Positions 36,201 to 45,700 of a stretch of 64,000 nt of DNA are shown piece after piece; positions within the stretch are counted from its first letter, which is position 1; every line of letters starts with the position of its first letter. The DNA is taken from NCBI RefSeq assembly GCF_014699005.1, contig NZ_JACWZY010000021.1, positions 62,001 to 126,000 of the forward strand. The letters are read 5' to 3'. The notes beneath the pieces are model-generated. The model was not told the origin of the DNA, did not search any database, and worked only from the letters and a program-made list of their open reading frames with translations. Source of the DNA: Spirosoma profusum. GTDB taxonomy: Bacteria; Bacteroidota; Bacteroidia; Cytophagales; Spirosomataceae. Position numbers and translations under genes: made by a program.

Positions 36201-36867
36201 CGGTATGCAGGTTCTGGAAAAAGCCTATGGTGAAAGGCATTTGCGACGATACCTTACCTATCTGCATTCTTCGTATGAACTGCCCCGTTCACTGGCATCC
36301 GCGTCCTTACTTCAGGCCAATGAAGACTTTTTATACTATCGAAAGGGTGGGCTTGCCCTATATGCCCTGAGTAAGTACCTAGGTAAAGAAGAGGTGAATG
36401 GTGCACTTGGGAGCCTGCTCCAAAAGCACCATTCAGGAGCGCTACCACTGCCAACTACCCTTGATCTCTATCAGGAGATCCAACAGGTGACTCCCGACTC
36501 CTTGAATTACCTGTTGAACGATCTGTTTAAGAAAAATATGTATTGGCGCCTGAAAACAGAGAAACTTGCGGTAGCGCAGACTAAAGCAGGCCAGTGGCAA
36601 GTAACGATGAATGTCCAGGCTCAAAAGGTACTCATTGATAGTATTGGTACTGAACATGAAATGCCGATGAATGATTGGCTGGAAGTGGGCTTGTATGAGA
36701 AAGGGGCAGACAAGCCACTCTACCTTCAGATGCACTGCATTCAGTCTGGTAAACAGACCATAAATGTGACCGTGCCGCGAAAGCCTGATCGTGGTGGCAT
36801 TGATCCTAACTTTCTAATGATCGACCTTCGACTCGACGATAATATGGTCCAGCTGGAAGAGGAGTAA
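33280..36867 (+). CDS. ABC-2 permease fused to M1-type metallopeptidase (copy A)
   Basis: An 1195-residue protein. The N-terminal 600 residues form two sets of ABC-2 membrane helices. A single helix (about 585-605, ending FIFYNTNVLNEY) leads to a C-terminal M1 aminopeptidase-like domain outside. The zinc motif HEVAHQWWG starts at residue 943, and a glutamate follows in VLIEGLAVYS (20 residues after the motif, 2 more than usual). The GxMEN exopeptidase motif is not recognisable. It probably works with the ATPase at 32345. Such fusions are known in Bacteroidota, but substrates are unknown. Confidence 0.9.
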   Translation: MKLWKIFRFEFTYLVQRITTWLYGAVLLLFTLVMNLLISPGDGIYANNTFHITAITVIGGLIWLVIGAAIAGEAAARDVKMRMHPLTFTTPVTKRDYLGGRFLAAFAVNAILILSLPLGVLLSFYVPGLDGEALLPFRPWAYLSVYFLIALPNTFIATALQFGLAALSRQVMASYLASLLLALVAQVFAVATAKLFGNWDLVKLVDPVGVAGIIGSDLATWTASEKNTRLVTLDGLFLWNRVLWLSVAIGTLVLTYVRFKLATVVTDSWWSRFIWRTNVQDKTAAEPAVAKATGIRVPSVQRTFGVATYLRQTLRIAWISFTKLARHPVGLTGVGAIALVSAIFGYRIMTQFDIPMLPVTRQVLAYLTPPVGNLSTPWGIIPLMIIYFMGELVWQERDAGFSDLADAAPVPEWVFLTGKFLGLGLILIAWLVLMMAGGIAMQLGLDYDGLEIGLYLQTLFGLQLIDYLLFALLALVVHVVVNQKQIGHLVMLLVFSLMAFPSLFRVEHRLLIFGADPGWWYSDMRGFGPTLGPWLWFKVYWIAWTLLLAVGAGLLWARGREQRLKERLKVAQRRFSRSTAWITLLALGLILSLGSFIFYNTNVLNEYQSSADLAERKAEYERRYGQYRNTPQPQLKAIKLHVDIYPERQHVKIRAAYTLVNTSTLPIDSIHVGSVSGIAFSEVTFNRPAAAVRIDNELIHHIYALKQPLRPGDSLQLNFIVHYQQHGFGNSSTNTLVVKNGTYFTNYDLMPAIGYQPYRELTDAVIRKTYKLAARPVIPSLYDREARKKPASTDQATFEAIVSTVKGEVAVAPGVLLRTWTAGDRRYVHFKTDTSIGGEYAILSGKYRVQEKEWNGVSIRMYYHPDHALNIDRMLQSVKASMAYYTEQFGPYPYRHFTVIERAGNGGGASADASIIYYGEQYSLMNPDDGPDGFDLPYYILAHEVAHQWWGLSRLTPANVEGGGVLIEGLAVYSGMQVLEKAYGERHLRRYLTYLHSSYELPRSLASASLLQANEDFLYYRKGGLALYALSKYLGKEEVNGALGSLLQKHHSGALPLPTTLDLYQEIQQVTPDSLNYLLNDLFKKNMYWRLKTEKLAVAQTKAGQWQVTMNVQAQKVLIDSIGTEHEMPMNDWLEVGLYEKGADKPLYLQMHCIQSGKQTINVTVPRKPDRGGIDPNFLMIDLRLDDNMVQLEEE

Positions 36868-37019
36868 GGTAAACTTATAGCGGGCTAAGACAGGTTGACA
36901 CTTATTCTTGTATGAGGAATCTCTTGCGATGAATCACTACAGGCAATGCGGGCGCTGGATTGAGCATTTTCAGAAATTATTTAGCTGACATCGCTTGTAC
37001 AACAGTAATTTTTGCCTTT

Positions 37020-37036
37020 ACTTTGAATTTCAAAGT
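37020..37036. promoter_or_regulatory. 17-bp palindromic operator, first copy
   Basis: ACTTTGAATTTCAAAGT, a perfect palindrome, 8 bp before the ATG of the membrane-protein gene at 37045. An identical copy lies at 37999-38015. It is probably bound by the winged-helix protein encoded at 37656, which would then repress its own operon. Confidence 0.75.
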
Positions 37037-37044
37037 GAATCTAA

Positions 37045-37659
37045 ATGAACGAAGAGCAGGATTATATTCGGGATATAGCCCAGATACGCTCCATCATGGA
37101 GCGTTCCTCAAAATTTCTGTCGCTGGCTGGCTGGGCGGGCATCATGGCGGGTTTGTATGCTTTGACAGGTGCCTACGTTGCCTATACCGTTTTTGAGTTT
37201 AATCCGGATGAACTCATCTACAGCAGTACGCAATCAGCTAACTTACCTAAAGTCATTTTAGTAGCTCTCTTCGTCTTATTTCTGGCTATTAGTACAGCCA
37301 TTTTTCTTTCGTCTAATAAGGCGGCTAAACGGGGCGAAAAGCTCTGGAATGCGCTAGTTAAGCGACTGCTAATCAACATGGCAGTACCGCTTATTACGGG
37401 TGGGTTGCTAATTATTATTTTGATTGCTAAAGGATTTATTGGCCTAATGGCCCCATTTGCCTTATTATTTTATGGAATAGCCTTATATAATGCCAGCCAG
37501 TTCACGTATGAAGAAATAAAAAGTTTAGGGCTTATTCAGATTGGACTAGGCTTATTTAGTACCTACTTCGTTGCCTACGGATTAGTATGTTGGGCGTTAG
37601 GCTTTGGCGTAGCCCATATTGCGTATGGCATTTACATGCATTACTGGTACGAAAGGTGA
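37045..37659 (+). CDS. Six-helix membrane protein preceding a winged-helix regulator
   Basis: A 204-residue polytopic membrane protein with hydrophobic segments near 27-45, 70-92, 108-128, 130-150, 157-178 and 180-198. The N-terminal 24 residues are charged (EEQDYIRDIAQIRSIMERSS). I do not know the function. Genes of this kind often sit directly before an HTH_34-type regulator in Bacteroidota. Its stop overlaps the GTG start of that regulator (GTGA), so the two are coupled. A 17-bp palindrome lies just upstream. Confidence 0.75.
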   Translation: MNEEQDYIRDIAQIRSIMERSSKFLSLAGWAGIMAGLYALTGAYVAYTVFEFNPDELIYSSTQSANLPKVILVALFVLFLAISTAIFLSSNKAAKRGEKLWNALVKRLLINMAVPLITGGLLIIILIAKGFIGLMAPFALLFYGIALYNASQFTYEEIKSLGLIQIGLGLFSTYFVAYGLVCWALGFGVAHIAYGIYMHYWYER

Positions 37660-37958
37660 AGATATCGATCAATGGTTTACAGAAGGCATTTGAAAGCCGG
37701 ATCAAGCTCGGCATCATGGCAGCCCTGGCGGTTAATCATACGCTTGATTTTAATTCACTGAAAGACTTTCTGGATGTGACAGACGGAAACTTGGCAAGCC
37801 ATCTCAAATCATTGGAGAAAGAAGCGTTTATCAAGGTGGAAAAATTATTTATTGACAAAAAATCAAACACCACCTATGCTGCTACGGAACTTGGCCGGAA
37901 AGCCTTTAGCGACCATTTAAATGCCTTGGAGAAACTGATTAAGGGAATTACTGAATAG
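37656..37958 (+). CDS. Winged-helix transcriptional regulator (HTH_34 / MarR-like)
   Basis: A 100-residue protein from the GTG at 37656, which overlaps the previous stop. The frame runs on upstream inside the membrane-protein gene, but those residues do not fit the family. The winged helix includes ESRIKLGIMAALAVN, FNSLKDFLDVTDGNLASHLK (recognition helix) and FIDKKSNTTYAATELGRKAF (wing). It resembles the small HTH_34 proteins that regulate membrane transporters. The two 17-bp palindromes flanking its gene pair are its best candidate operators. Confidence 0.85.
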   Translation: MKISINGLQKAFESRIKLGIMAALAVNHTLDFNSLKDFLDVTDGNLASHLKSLEKEAFIKVEKLFIDKKSNTTYAATELGRKAFSDHLNALEKLIKGITE

Positions 37959-37998
37959 TCAGTTAGTCGGGTGGAGACGCCTATTTTTTTATCCATAA

Positions 37999-38015
37999 AC
38001 TTTGAATTTCAAAGT
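37999..38015. promoter_or_regulatory. 17-bp palindromic operator, second copy
   Basis: ACTTTGAATTTCAAAGT, identical to the copy at 37020-37036. It lies 12 bp before the ATG of the small exported peptide (38028) and upstream of the second ABC ATPase, so the regulator at 37656 probably also controls the second ABC/M1 operon. Confidence 0.75.
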
Positions 38016-38027
38016 AGCTTTCAATCT

Positions 38028-38168
38028 ATGAACATGAACCGATTAGTTACCACCCTATTGACGCTGGTTGTATCGATCATCAGCATCTCACCGATTACCA
38101 GTACACGAGTGACGTTGGCGCAGGGGCCGATTGAGCCACCGCGCGAGAATCTAAAAAACAAGCTATAG
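38028..38168 (+). CDS. Small exported or membrane peptide leading the second ABC/M1 operon
   Basis: A 46-residue open frame: MNMNRLVTTLLTLVVSIISI, a signal-like hydrophobic segment, then a polar tail ending PPRENLKNKL. It begins 12 bp after the palindromic operator and ends 7 bp before the ABC ATPase gene. The arrangement fits a translated leader, but the frame is short and has no known relatives that I can name. A longer frame starts at 37971, upstream of the operator. Confidence 0.4.
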   Translation: MNMNRLVTTLLTLVVSIISISPITSTRVTLAQGPIEPPRENLKNKL

Positions 38169-38175
38169 AGGCATT

Positions 38176-39120
38176 ATGGAATTGCAAATTCGTAACGTAT
38201 CCAAAACGTATACAAAGGGCCGCGGGGGCGAGGTACAGGCACTAAAAAACGTAACGCTCACCATTCCCAACGGTATGTACGGCCTGCTTGGTCCGAACGG
38301 GGCGGGCAAATCGACGCTTATGCGCATTCTGGCTACCTTACAGGAACCGGATGAAGGCAGTGTCCATCTGGGCAACATCGACGTAGTGAACCAGCCCGAG
38401 CAGGTGCGTCAAACGCTCGGTTATCTACCCCAGGAGTTCGGCGTCTATCCGAAAGCCAGAGCGGAGGAGTTGCTGGATCATTTTGCCATACTCAAGGGAT
38501 TTTCCCAGCGTAAATCTCGCCGGGAAGTTGTCGGAGCCCTGCTCCAGAAAGTAAACCTGTGGGATGTGCGGCATCAAAAGCTGGGTGGCTATTCCGGCGG
38601 GATGCGGCAACGGTTCGGGGTGGCCGTAGCCCTGCTTGGTAACCCGAAACTCCTGATTGTCGACGAACCAACGGCCGGGCTCGATCCCGCCGAACGGGTG
38701 CGATTCCTGAATTTGTTAAGTGAGCTTGGCGAGAACAGCGTGGTGATTCTGTCGACTCACATTGTCGAAGACGTCAGCGAGTTATGTACGCGTATGGCCA
38801 TTATCAACAAGGGAGAAATTCTGCATGAGGCAGAACCACTGGAAGCCATGAACGCCCTGCACGGACGAATCTGGCAAAAAGTAATAGCGAAGAATGAACT
38901 GGCCCAACTGGAGCGGGAGCATACGATTATCTCTACCAAACTGCTGGGCGGACGCACGGTCGTGCATGTCTACAGCGAGGAAACACCCGCTATGTTTGAC
39001 CCCGTTCAGCCCGATCTCGAAGATGTTTATTTCTCTGTGATGGCAGACCATATGATGGCAGGTCGTGTTGCTGATTCTCAGGGTGGCCAGCAGAATGATC
39101 AACAGGCAAATGAGGCTTAA
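38176..39120 (+). CDS. ABC transporter ATP-binding protein (ABC-2 type), second copy
   Basis: A 314-residue paralogue of the ATPase at 32345, with long stretches of near identity: GPNGAGKS (Walker A), LGYLPQEFGVYPKA (Q-loop), YSGGMRQRFG (signature), LLIVDEPTAGLDPAERVRF (Walker B) and ILSTHIVEDVSELC. The C-terminus extends about 85 residues past the ATPase core. It ends 1 bp before the permease-peptidase gene and probably energises copies B and C. Confidence 0.93.
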   Translation: MELQIRNVSKTYTKGRGGEVQALKNVTLTIPNGMYGLLGPNGAGKSTLMRILATLQEPDEGSVHLGNIDVVNQPEQVRQTLGYLPQEFGVYPKARAEELLDHFAILKGFSQRKSRREVVGALLQKVNLWDVRHQKLGGYSGGMRQRFGVAVALLGNPKLLIVDEPTAGLDPAERVRFLNLLSELGENSVVILSTHIVEDVSELCTRMAIINKGEILHEAEPLEAMNALHGRIWQKVIAKNELAQLEREHTIISTKLLGGRTVVHVYSEETPAMFDPVQPDLEDVYFSVMADHMMAGRVADSQGGQQNDQQANEA

Positions 39121-39121
39121 C

Positions 39122-42100
39122 ATGAAATTCCGGGAAATTTTTCGCTACGAATTGGCTTATCAGGGGCGCCGTCCCTGGCCCTGGCTCTTCATGATGGTAA
39201 TGGTTGTATTTGCTTTTTGCGCTACCCGAATAGCGATCATTCCTGTTACGCTTCCCCAGGACTTTATTCTCAACTCGCCGTTTATTATCACGGCCGTCAC
39301 GGTCTTCAGTTGCCAGATCTGGTTACTGCTTGCGCCAGCCATAGCGGGTGAAGCAGCAGGACGAGACGTACAAACCGGGATGTATCCACTCCTGTTCACA
39401 ACGCCCGTCGGCAAAGCTGCGTATATCGTTGGGCGCTTACTGGCGGCTCTTGCGTTAAACGCGCTCATTCTGCTTGGTGTGCAGATCGGTAGTCTGCTGG
39501 CAGTGTACGGGCCTGGTGCCAATCCCGACATAGTAGGCCCATTCCGCCCGATGGCGTACCTGGCTGCGTATGGGTTCATTGGTTTAAGTAACGCGCTGGT
39601 GGCCACGACTTTCCAATTCTCTGCTACGCTTTTCAGCGGTCGGCCAATGGCAAGTTATCTCGGAAGTCTGATCTTGTTCTTCCTTTCGTACCCCGTGACG
39701 TTGACACTCTATACGTCCGGCCTACACGAAGGGGCACTGCTGGCAGACCCCATCGGTATCATGGCCATCATGAACGAGATGATGTCGAACTGGACCATTG
39801 TCGAGAAGAACGTTCGGATGTTCACCCTCGAAGGCGCAATGCTGTGGAATCGGTTGTTGTGGATCGGCATCGCCCTCGGAACGCTCTCGTTCATCTATCT
39901 ACGCTTTCGATTTGCTCACCGAACTGCCACCTATTGGTTAAGCTGGGTAACCCGCTGGTTTACAATAAAAGCGCCGATTGCTTCAGGTACGTTGTCAGTA
40001 GGTACGTTGCCGGTGCCGTATGCGCCCCAGACGTTCGGCTTCACAACAAATCTGCGTCAGACAATCACGATGGCGCGGAGTTCATTTCACCTGATTGCGA
40101 CGAGTCCCGGCGGCCTTTTCCTGCTGGTCGCCTTTCCACTTTTACTGACGTTTATGGTGCTGGAGGGAATGCAGCACTGGGGGGTATCGCTGCTACCGCG
40201 AACGCCTTACCTCCTGACAAAACACCTGACAGGTGTGCTCACCTCACCTTCGAACTACTGGGTGATGGTGCCACTCCTGATCATCTACTTTTCGGGTGAG
40301 CTGGTTTGGCAGGAACGGGATGCCCGCATGAGTAGTAACGTTGATGCGACACCAGTGCCGGAATGGGCTCTACTGCTGGGCAAACTCACCGGTCTGGGAC
40401 TGGTTCTTGCCGCCTTGATGGTGATCATCACCATAGTTGGCCTTACCGTTCAGGTGATAAAGGGCTATCATCATGTCGAGCTTCTGCGATACATGCAGGT
40501 CTTGCTGGGCTTTAAACTGGTTGATTATCTCCTGTTCGCCACCCTCGCCATCACAATTCAGGCGGTGGTAAATCAGAAATACGTAGGGCAACTGGTCGCC
40601 CTTGTTGTGTATATGCTGATGGTCTTCTCGTCGTTCATCGGCATCGAACATCATCTGCTTGTCTATGCTTCCGGGCCAGAATGGTCACTAACGGATATGC
40701 GCGGCTTTGGCCAGTCTGTTTGGCCCTGGCTTTGGTTCAGACTGTATTGGGTTGCCTGGGCAATCCTGCTAGCCGTGGGTGCCAGACTGCTGTGGGTACG
40801 TGGTAACGACGCTGATCTGGGCAGGCGGCTGAAAACCGCGCGGCTCCGTTACACACGGGCAACAGCTGGTGTCGCCGTGTTCGCGGGGGGACTCGTTCTC
40901 CTGCTGGGCGGTTTCATTTTCTACAACACCAATGTGCTCCATGAGTACGTCATCGATGGCGAAGTAACACAACGCCGGGCCGATTATGAGCGGCTATACG
41001 GAAAATACGAGGGCATTCCACAACCGACGCGTGTGGCTACGAATCTGAATGTGGACATCTACCCCAAACAGCGAACCGCAACGATTCAGGGGAGTTACCG
41101 GCTGGTCAATCGTAGTGCAGTGCCAATCAACGCCATCCATCTGGAACCCGCTTTTTACGTCAAAACGCGCCTATCGTTCGACCGCCAGACCCGTGTCGTA
41201 GTGGCCGATGATAAACTCGGGCACTTCATATACGCGCTGGACAAACCACTCAGGCCCGGCGACTCGCTGACGCTCAGCTTCGAGGTTAAGTTCGAATCGC
41301 GCGGGTTCCGCAACGATGGCCTCCGCAGCAGCGGAGCAGGGCAGGGTATTGTCGAGAACGGCACCTATTTAACGGGCGAGGCCCTGCCGGTGATTGGCTA
41401 CCAGCCTATGCGCGAGCTATGGAGCGCCGAGGACCGGCGTAAGTACGGACTGCTCCGCCAGGTCACCCTACCCCCGCCCGGAGACATTGATCCGGGTGTG
41501 TCGGCGGGGGCAGCAGCAACTGTCAACGCGATTATTAGTACCGATGGAGATGAAACAGCCGTGGCACCGGGCGCTTTACGCCGTACATGGAGTAAGGCAG
41601 GGCGACGCTATTTCCAGTATGGCAGCGACGTACCGATCAATGGGCGGGACGTTTTCTTCTCGGCCAACTATGCCGTGCATCGGGAGCAATGGACGTCTCC
41701 GTCGGTAGCAGGGCGGGCTGTGGACATTCAGGTGTACGTTCATCCGGGGCATAAAGAGCACCTGGAGCGTCTACTGCGTAGTGTGCGGGCGGCACTGACG
41801 TATTATTCGGCGCAGTTCGGGCCTTACCCGTATTCATTCATGCAACTTGTTGAGCAGCCCGGCAACTTCATGGGAATGGGTGTCGACGGGAGTGGCGTGA
41901 TAACCGGCGGGGAAGGCTTTTTCCAGCTTGACCCACAGGGCAACGGTTTCGACGCGATCTTCGAAATTGTGGCCCATGAAATGGGGCATCAGTGGTGGGG
42001 TGTGCAGCTCAAGCCCGCTTTAGCAGAGGGAGGTGGCGTCATTTCCGAAAGCCTGGCCTGGTATTCTGCCATGCAACTGGTGAAGCAGGTAAAAGGTCGC

Positions 42101-42733
42101 GAAGCCCTGCGACGGTTTATGCGCATCATGCGTGAACCTGAACCCTGGCCACCCATGCGTACAGGGCTTCCGCTGCTTCGCGCCATGGACCCCTGGGCCA
42201 ATTACCGCAAAGGGCCTTATGCAATGTATGCCCTCAGCGAATACATTGGTGAAGCACGGGTCAACGGAGCACTCCGCACGCTGATAACGAAAAAAGTATC
42301 ATCGCTGGCCACGACCCTCGACCTGTACCGGGAGCTTCAGACAGTTACTCCCGACTCGCTCAAGCCCCTGCTGCATGACCTGTTCGAAGTGAATGCGACC
42401 TGGTCGTTCGACACTAGGCAAGCCACGGCGAAGCAGACGGCAGACGACTCCTGGCAGGTGACGTTCGATGTGGAAGCTCATAAAGTCGTTACGGATAGCG
42501 CCGGTGTAGACAGCCCAAAGCCGGTAAATCAGTGGGTAGAGATCGGGGTTTTTGCCCCTGCCAGGCCAGGTGAGCAACTAGGTAAGCCACTGTACATACA
42601 GAAGCACTTTATCCACTCGGGTAAGCAAAAGATCACGGTGACACTGGCACAAAAGCCAGCGCGCGGAGGCATTGACCCGTACAACCTGCTCGACTGGGAA
42701 GAGGGCGACAACATTGAGGAAATAACGCTATGA
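39122..42733 (+). CDS. ABC-2 permease fused to M1-type metallopeptidase (copy B)
   Basis: A 1203-residue protein counted from the ATG at 39122 (MKFREIFRYELAYQ), just after the ATPase stop. Upstream in-frame codons inside the ATPase gene are ignored. The architecture is the same as copy A: two ABC-2 membrane blocks, a linking helix before FIFYNTNVLHEY, and a C-terminal peptidase-like domain. The zinc motif HEMGHQWWG starts at residue 952, and a glutamate follows in VISESLAWYS. Codon use and GC look higher than in copy A. It overlaps copy C by 4 bp. Confidence 0.9.
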   Translation: MKFREIFRYELAYQGRRPWPWLFMMVMVVFAFCATRIAIIPVTLPQDFILNSPFIITAVTVFSCQIWLLLAPAIAGEAAGRDVQTGMYPLLFTTPVGKAAYIVGRLLAALALNALILLGVQIGSLLAVYGPGANPDIVGPFRPMAYLAAYGFIGLSNALVATTFQFSATLFSGRPMASYLGSLILFFLSYPVTLTLYTSGLHEGALLADPIGIMAIMNEMMSNWTIVEKNVRMFTLEGAMLWNRLLWIGIALGTLSFIYLRFRFAHRTATYWLSWVTRWFTIKAPIASGTLSVGTLPVPYAPQTFGFTTNLRQTITMARSSFHLIATSPGGLFLLVAFPLLLTFMVLEGMQHWGVSLLPRTPYLLTKHLTGVLTSPSNYWVMVPLLIIYFSGELVWQERDARMSSNVDATPVPEWALLLGKLTGLGLVLAALMVIITIVGLTVQVIKGYHHVELLRYMQVLLGFKLVDYLLFATLAITIQAVVNQKYVGQLVALVVYMLMVFSSFIGIEHHLLVYASGPEWSLTDMRGFGQSVWPWLWFRLYWVAWAILLAVGARLLWVRGNDADLGRRLKTARLRYTRATAGVAVFAGGLVLLLGGFIFYNTNVLHEYVIDGEVTQRRADYERLYGKYEGIPQPTRVATNLNVDIYPKQRTATIQGSYRLVNRSAVPINAIHLEPAFYVKTRLSFDRQTRVVVADDKLGHFIYALDKPLRPGDSLTLSFEVKFESRGFRNDGLRSSGAGQGIVENGTYLTGEALPVIGYQPMRELWSAEDRRKYGLLRQVTLPPPGDIDPGVSAGAAATVNAIISTDGDETAVAPGALRRTWSKAGRRYFQYGSDVPINGRDVFFSANYAVHREQWTSPSVAGRAVDIQVYVHPGHKEHLERLLRSVRAALTYYSAQFGPYPYSFMQLVEQPGNFMGMGVDGSGVITGGEGFFQLDPQGNGFDAIFEIVAHEMGHQWWGVQLKPALAEGGGVISESLAWYSAMQLVKQVKGREALRRFMRIMREPEPWPPMRTGLPLLRAMDPWANYRKGPYAMYALSEYIGEARVNGALRTLITKKVSSLATTLDLYRELQTVTPDSLKPLLHDLFEVNATWSFDTRQATAKQTADDSWQVTFDVEAHKVVTDSAGVDSPKPVNQWVEIGVFAPARPGEQLGKPLYIQKHFIHSGKQKITVTLAQKPARGGIDPYNLLDWEEGDNIEEITL

Positions 42734-45700
42734 CATTCGGGGAGATTTTTCGGTTTGAGATCAGCTACCAGTTCCGCCACGTATCGACCTGGTTGCTGTT
42801 TGCTTTCTTTTTCCTGTTCGGCTTTATCATTCTCCGACTGGTTACGCTCACCGACGGAACGTACCTGAACGCTCCGGGCACTATTACATTTTTCACCGTT
42901 TTTGGTAGCGCCATCTGGGTAGTCATTGGTGGAGTGATTGTTGGCGATACGGCTACCCGCGATGTGCAAACGCGCATGCATCCGCTTACTTACACCGCGC
43001 CGGTCAGCAAGTTTGGCTATCTGGGAGCCCGGTTTCTGGCTGCTCTGGCCCTGAATTCACTCCTTCTATTGACCCTTTACGCGGGATTTTTGGGCTCGCT
43101 TTATGGCCCTGGCGCCAAAACTCAGTTTGTCAGCCCGTTCCGTCCCGATACTTACCTAGCCAATTTTGCCTTCCTGGCATTACCAACCAGTATGGCCACC
43201 ACGGCTATTCAGTTCATGGTTGCGGCTTTAAGTGGTCGCGCTATCGCCAGCTACATCGCCAGTATCAGCATCATCCTATTTTCTCAGTTTGGAGGCACAA
43301 CCGTGCGATTTGCCCTGGAATGGAAAACGTTGGGGGGACTGATGGATCTTCTGGGCACCAGTATTATCGCTGAGATGGAAGGCTGGACGCCGATCGAGAA
43401 AAATACGCGACTGGTGCTGCTCGAAGGCCCCTGGCTCTGGAACCGCCTAACGTGGTTGGGTATAGCTGTTAGCGCGCTTGTCTACACCTATTTCCGCTTT
43501 CAGATGAGTCACCAAGCCAGTAGCAGCAGACGGAGCCTGTTTCGTAGCCGACAAGCTGCCGTGTCGTCGGCGGCTCAGCCAACCCATACACGCATTGAAT
43601 ATACCAGTCTGATTAACGTACCTGACGTTCCGCGCTATTTTTCCCGCCAAACGCAGCTCCATCAGGTGCTCGCCATTGCGGGACAGTCGTTCTGGAGCAT
43701 AGCCAAAAGCTGGACAGGGCTCACACTAGTAGCTGTGTTAGCGTTGGGCACCGGTCTGCTGGCTACCGAATACATGGAGTGGCTTGGCGTCCCGTTGTTG
43801 GCCCGGACGCAGGAGGTACTCAACGTATTGACACCACCGTTGAGCAGTTATAAAACGCATTGGATCATCATTCCGCTGCTTATCATCTTTTACGCTGGCG
43901 AACTTATCTGGCGCGAACGGGAAGCAGGGCTACATGAGCTTTCCGACACCACGCCGACGCCCGAATGGGTACTTTTTATCGGCAAATTCGGCGGCCTTAC
44001 ACTTATCATCACCATTTGGGTTGCCTTCCTGATGCTGGCTGGCATCATCAACCAGCTTGTTATGGGCTATTACCAGTTCGAACTCGATGTTTACGTAAAG
44101 GCGCTCTTCGGCATTCAGCTAACAAATTACTTACTCTTTGCTCTTCTCATCTTTGTGCTCCATGTGTTGGTGAACCAAAAGTACATTGGCCATGTGGTAG
44201 CATTTGGGGCCTACGGGTTTCTGCTTTTTGCTTCTATGCTCGGCGTTGAATACAAGCTGCTGATCTACGGATCTGATCCCGGTTGGTCGTACAGTGATAT
44301 GAGCGGTTTCGACCCGTATAGTAAACCCTGGCTATGGTTCAAATTATACTGGGTGTCCTGGGCAGTTCTACTGGCTATACTGGCGATCCTGTTCTGGGTG
44401 CGGAGCAAAGAAGGCGGCCCGACCGCACGGTTTCAGCGGGCAAAGCACCGGTATAGCCGACACAAAATGGCTTTGTTTGTGGCGTTGGCCTTTGTGGTCG
44501 GTACAGGTGGGCTTCTGTTTTACAACACCAATGTGCTGAACGTGTATTTGACCAAATCGGATCGAATGGCCTTGCGCGCCGACTACGAGCGACGCTATGG
44601 GCGATACGAACATGCAGCACGACCCGTACTGACCCATACTAAGTTACAGGTCGAAATCTATCCTGAAGAGCAGGCGGCCGACATCAGAGGTACCTTTTCT
44701 CTGATTAACCGAAGCAACAAGGCCATTGACTCTATCCACCTGTCTACGATTCCGTTTAACCCGCTCGAAGCCATTTCATTTAATCGGCCGGCTTCTTCGG
44801 TTGTGGCTGATGACAAACTTGGTTACCACATCTATTCTCTGAAAAAGCCGCTTGCTCCCGGCGACTCCGTGCAGATGCGTTTCGTGGTGCATATCAAACC
44901 CACAGGCTTCAGCAATGAGGGTATAGATGCCTCCATAGTCGCGAATGGGTCACATATTACCAGCGACTGGATGCCGGTCATTGGCTACCAGGCAAACCGC
45001 CAGATCCGCAGTGTCCAGGACCGACTGGCGTACGGGCTCCCTCCACGTGCGGAGCGACCCTCACTATACGATGTGGCAGCGCGCAACGAAAACCAGCACG
45101 CCGAGCTTATGGGTTTTGACGCTCTTGTCGGTACCTCAAAAAGTCAGATTGCCGTTGCGCCGGGCGCGCTGCAACGTACCTGGACGAAGGGAGATCGTCG
45201 GTATTTTCAGTATGCAACCAATGCTCCTATCCTCAACGAATATGCCTTCTTCTCGGCGAAATATGCGGTGCAGGAACGACAATGGGTACACCGTTTGACG
45301 GGTTATCAATACGCCTTTCAGGGCCCTGAACGTGTGGTAAAGCCCGTTATAATTCAGATCTTTTACCATCCTTCCCATGCCGGCAATGTAGCACGCATGA
45401 TGAAAAGCGCGCAAGCCTCGCTGGCCTATTATACGCAGGAATTCGGTGCTTATCCGTATACCCATTTCCGGGTACTGGAGCGACCAGGCCACGGGCGGGG
45501 CATGCATGCTGAACCGATGACGATTGATTACCAGGAAGGCTATTCGTTGATGAATCCTCAACCAGGCGGCCTCGATCTTCCTTACCACATCATGGCCCAC
45601 GAAGTGGCACACCAGTGGTGGGGTTTGTATCTGGCTCCCGCAGCGGTTGAGGGGGCTGGTTTACTCGTTGAAAGTTTAGCAACCTACTCGGCCATGCAAG

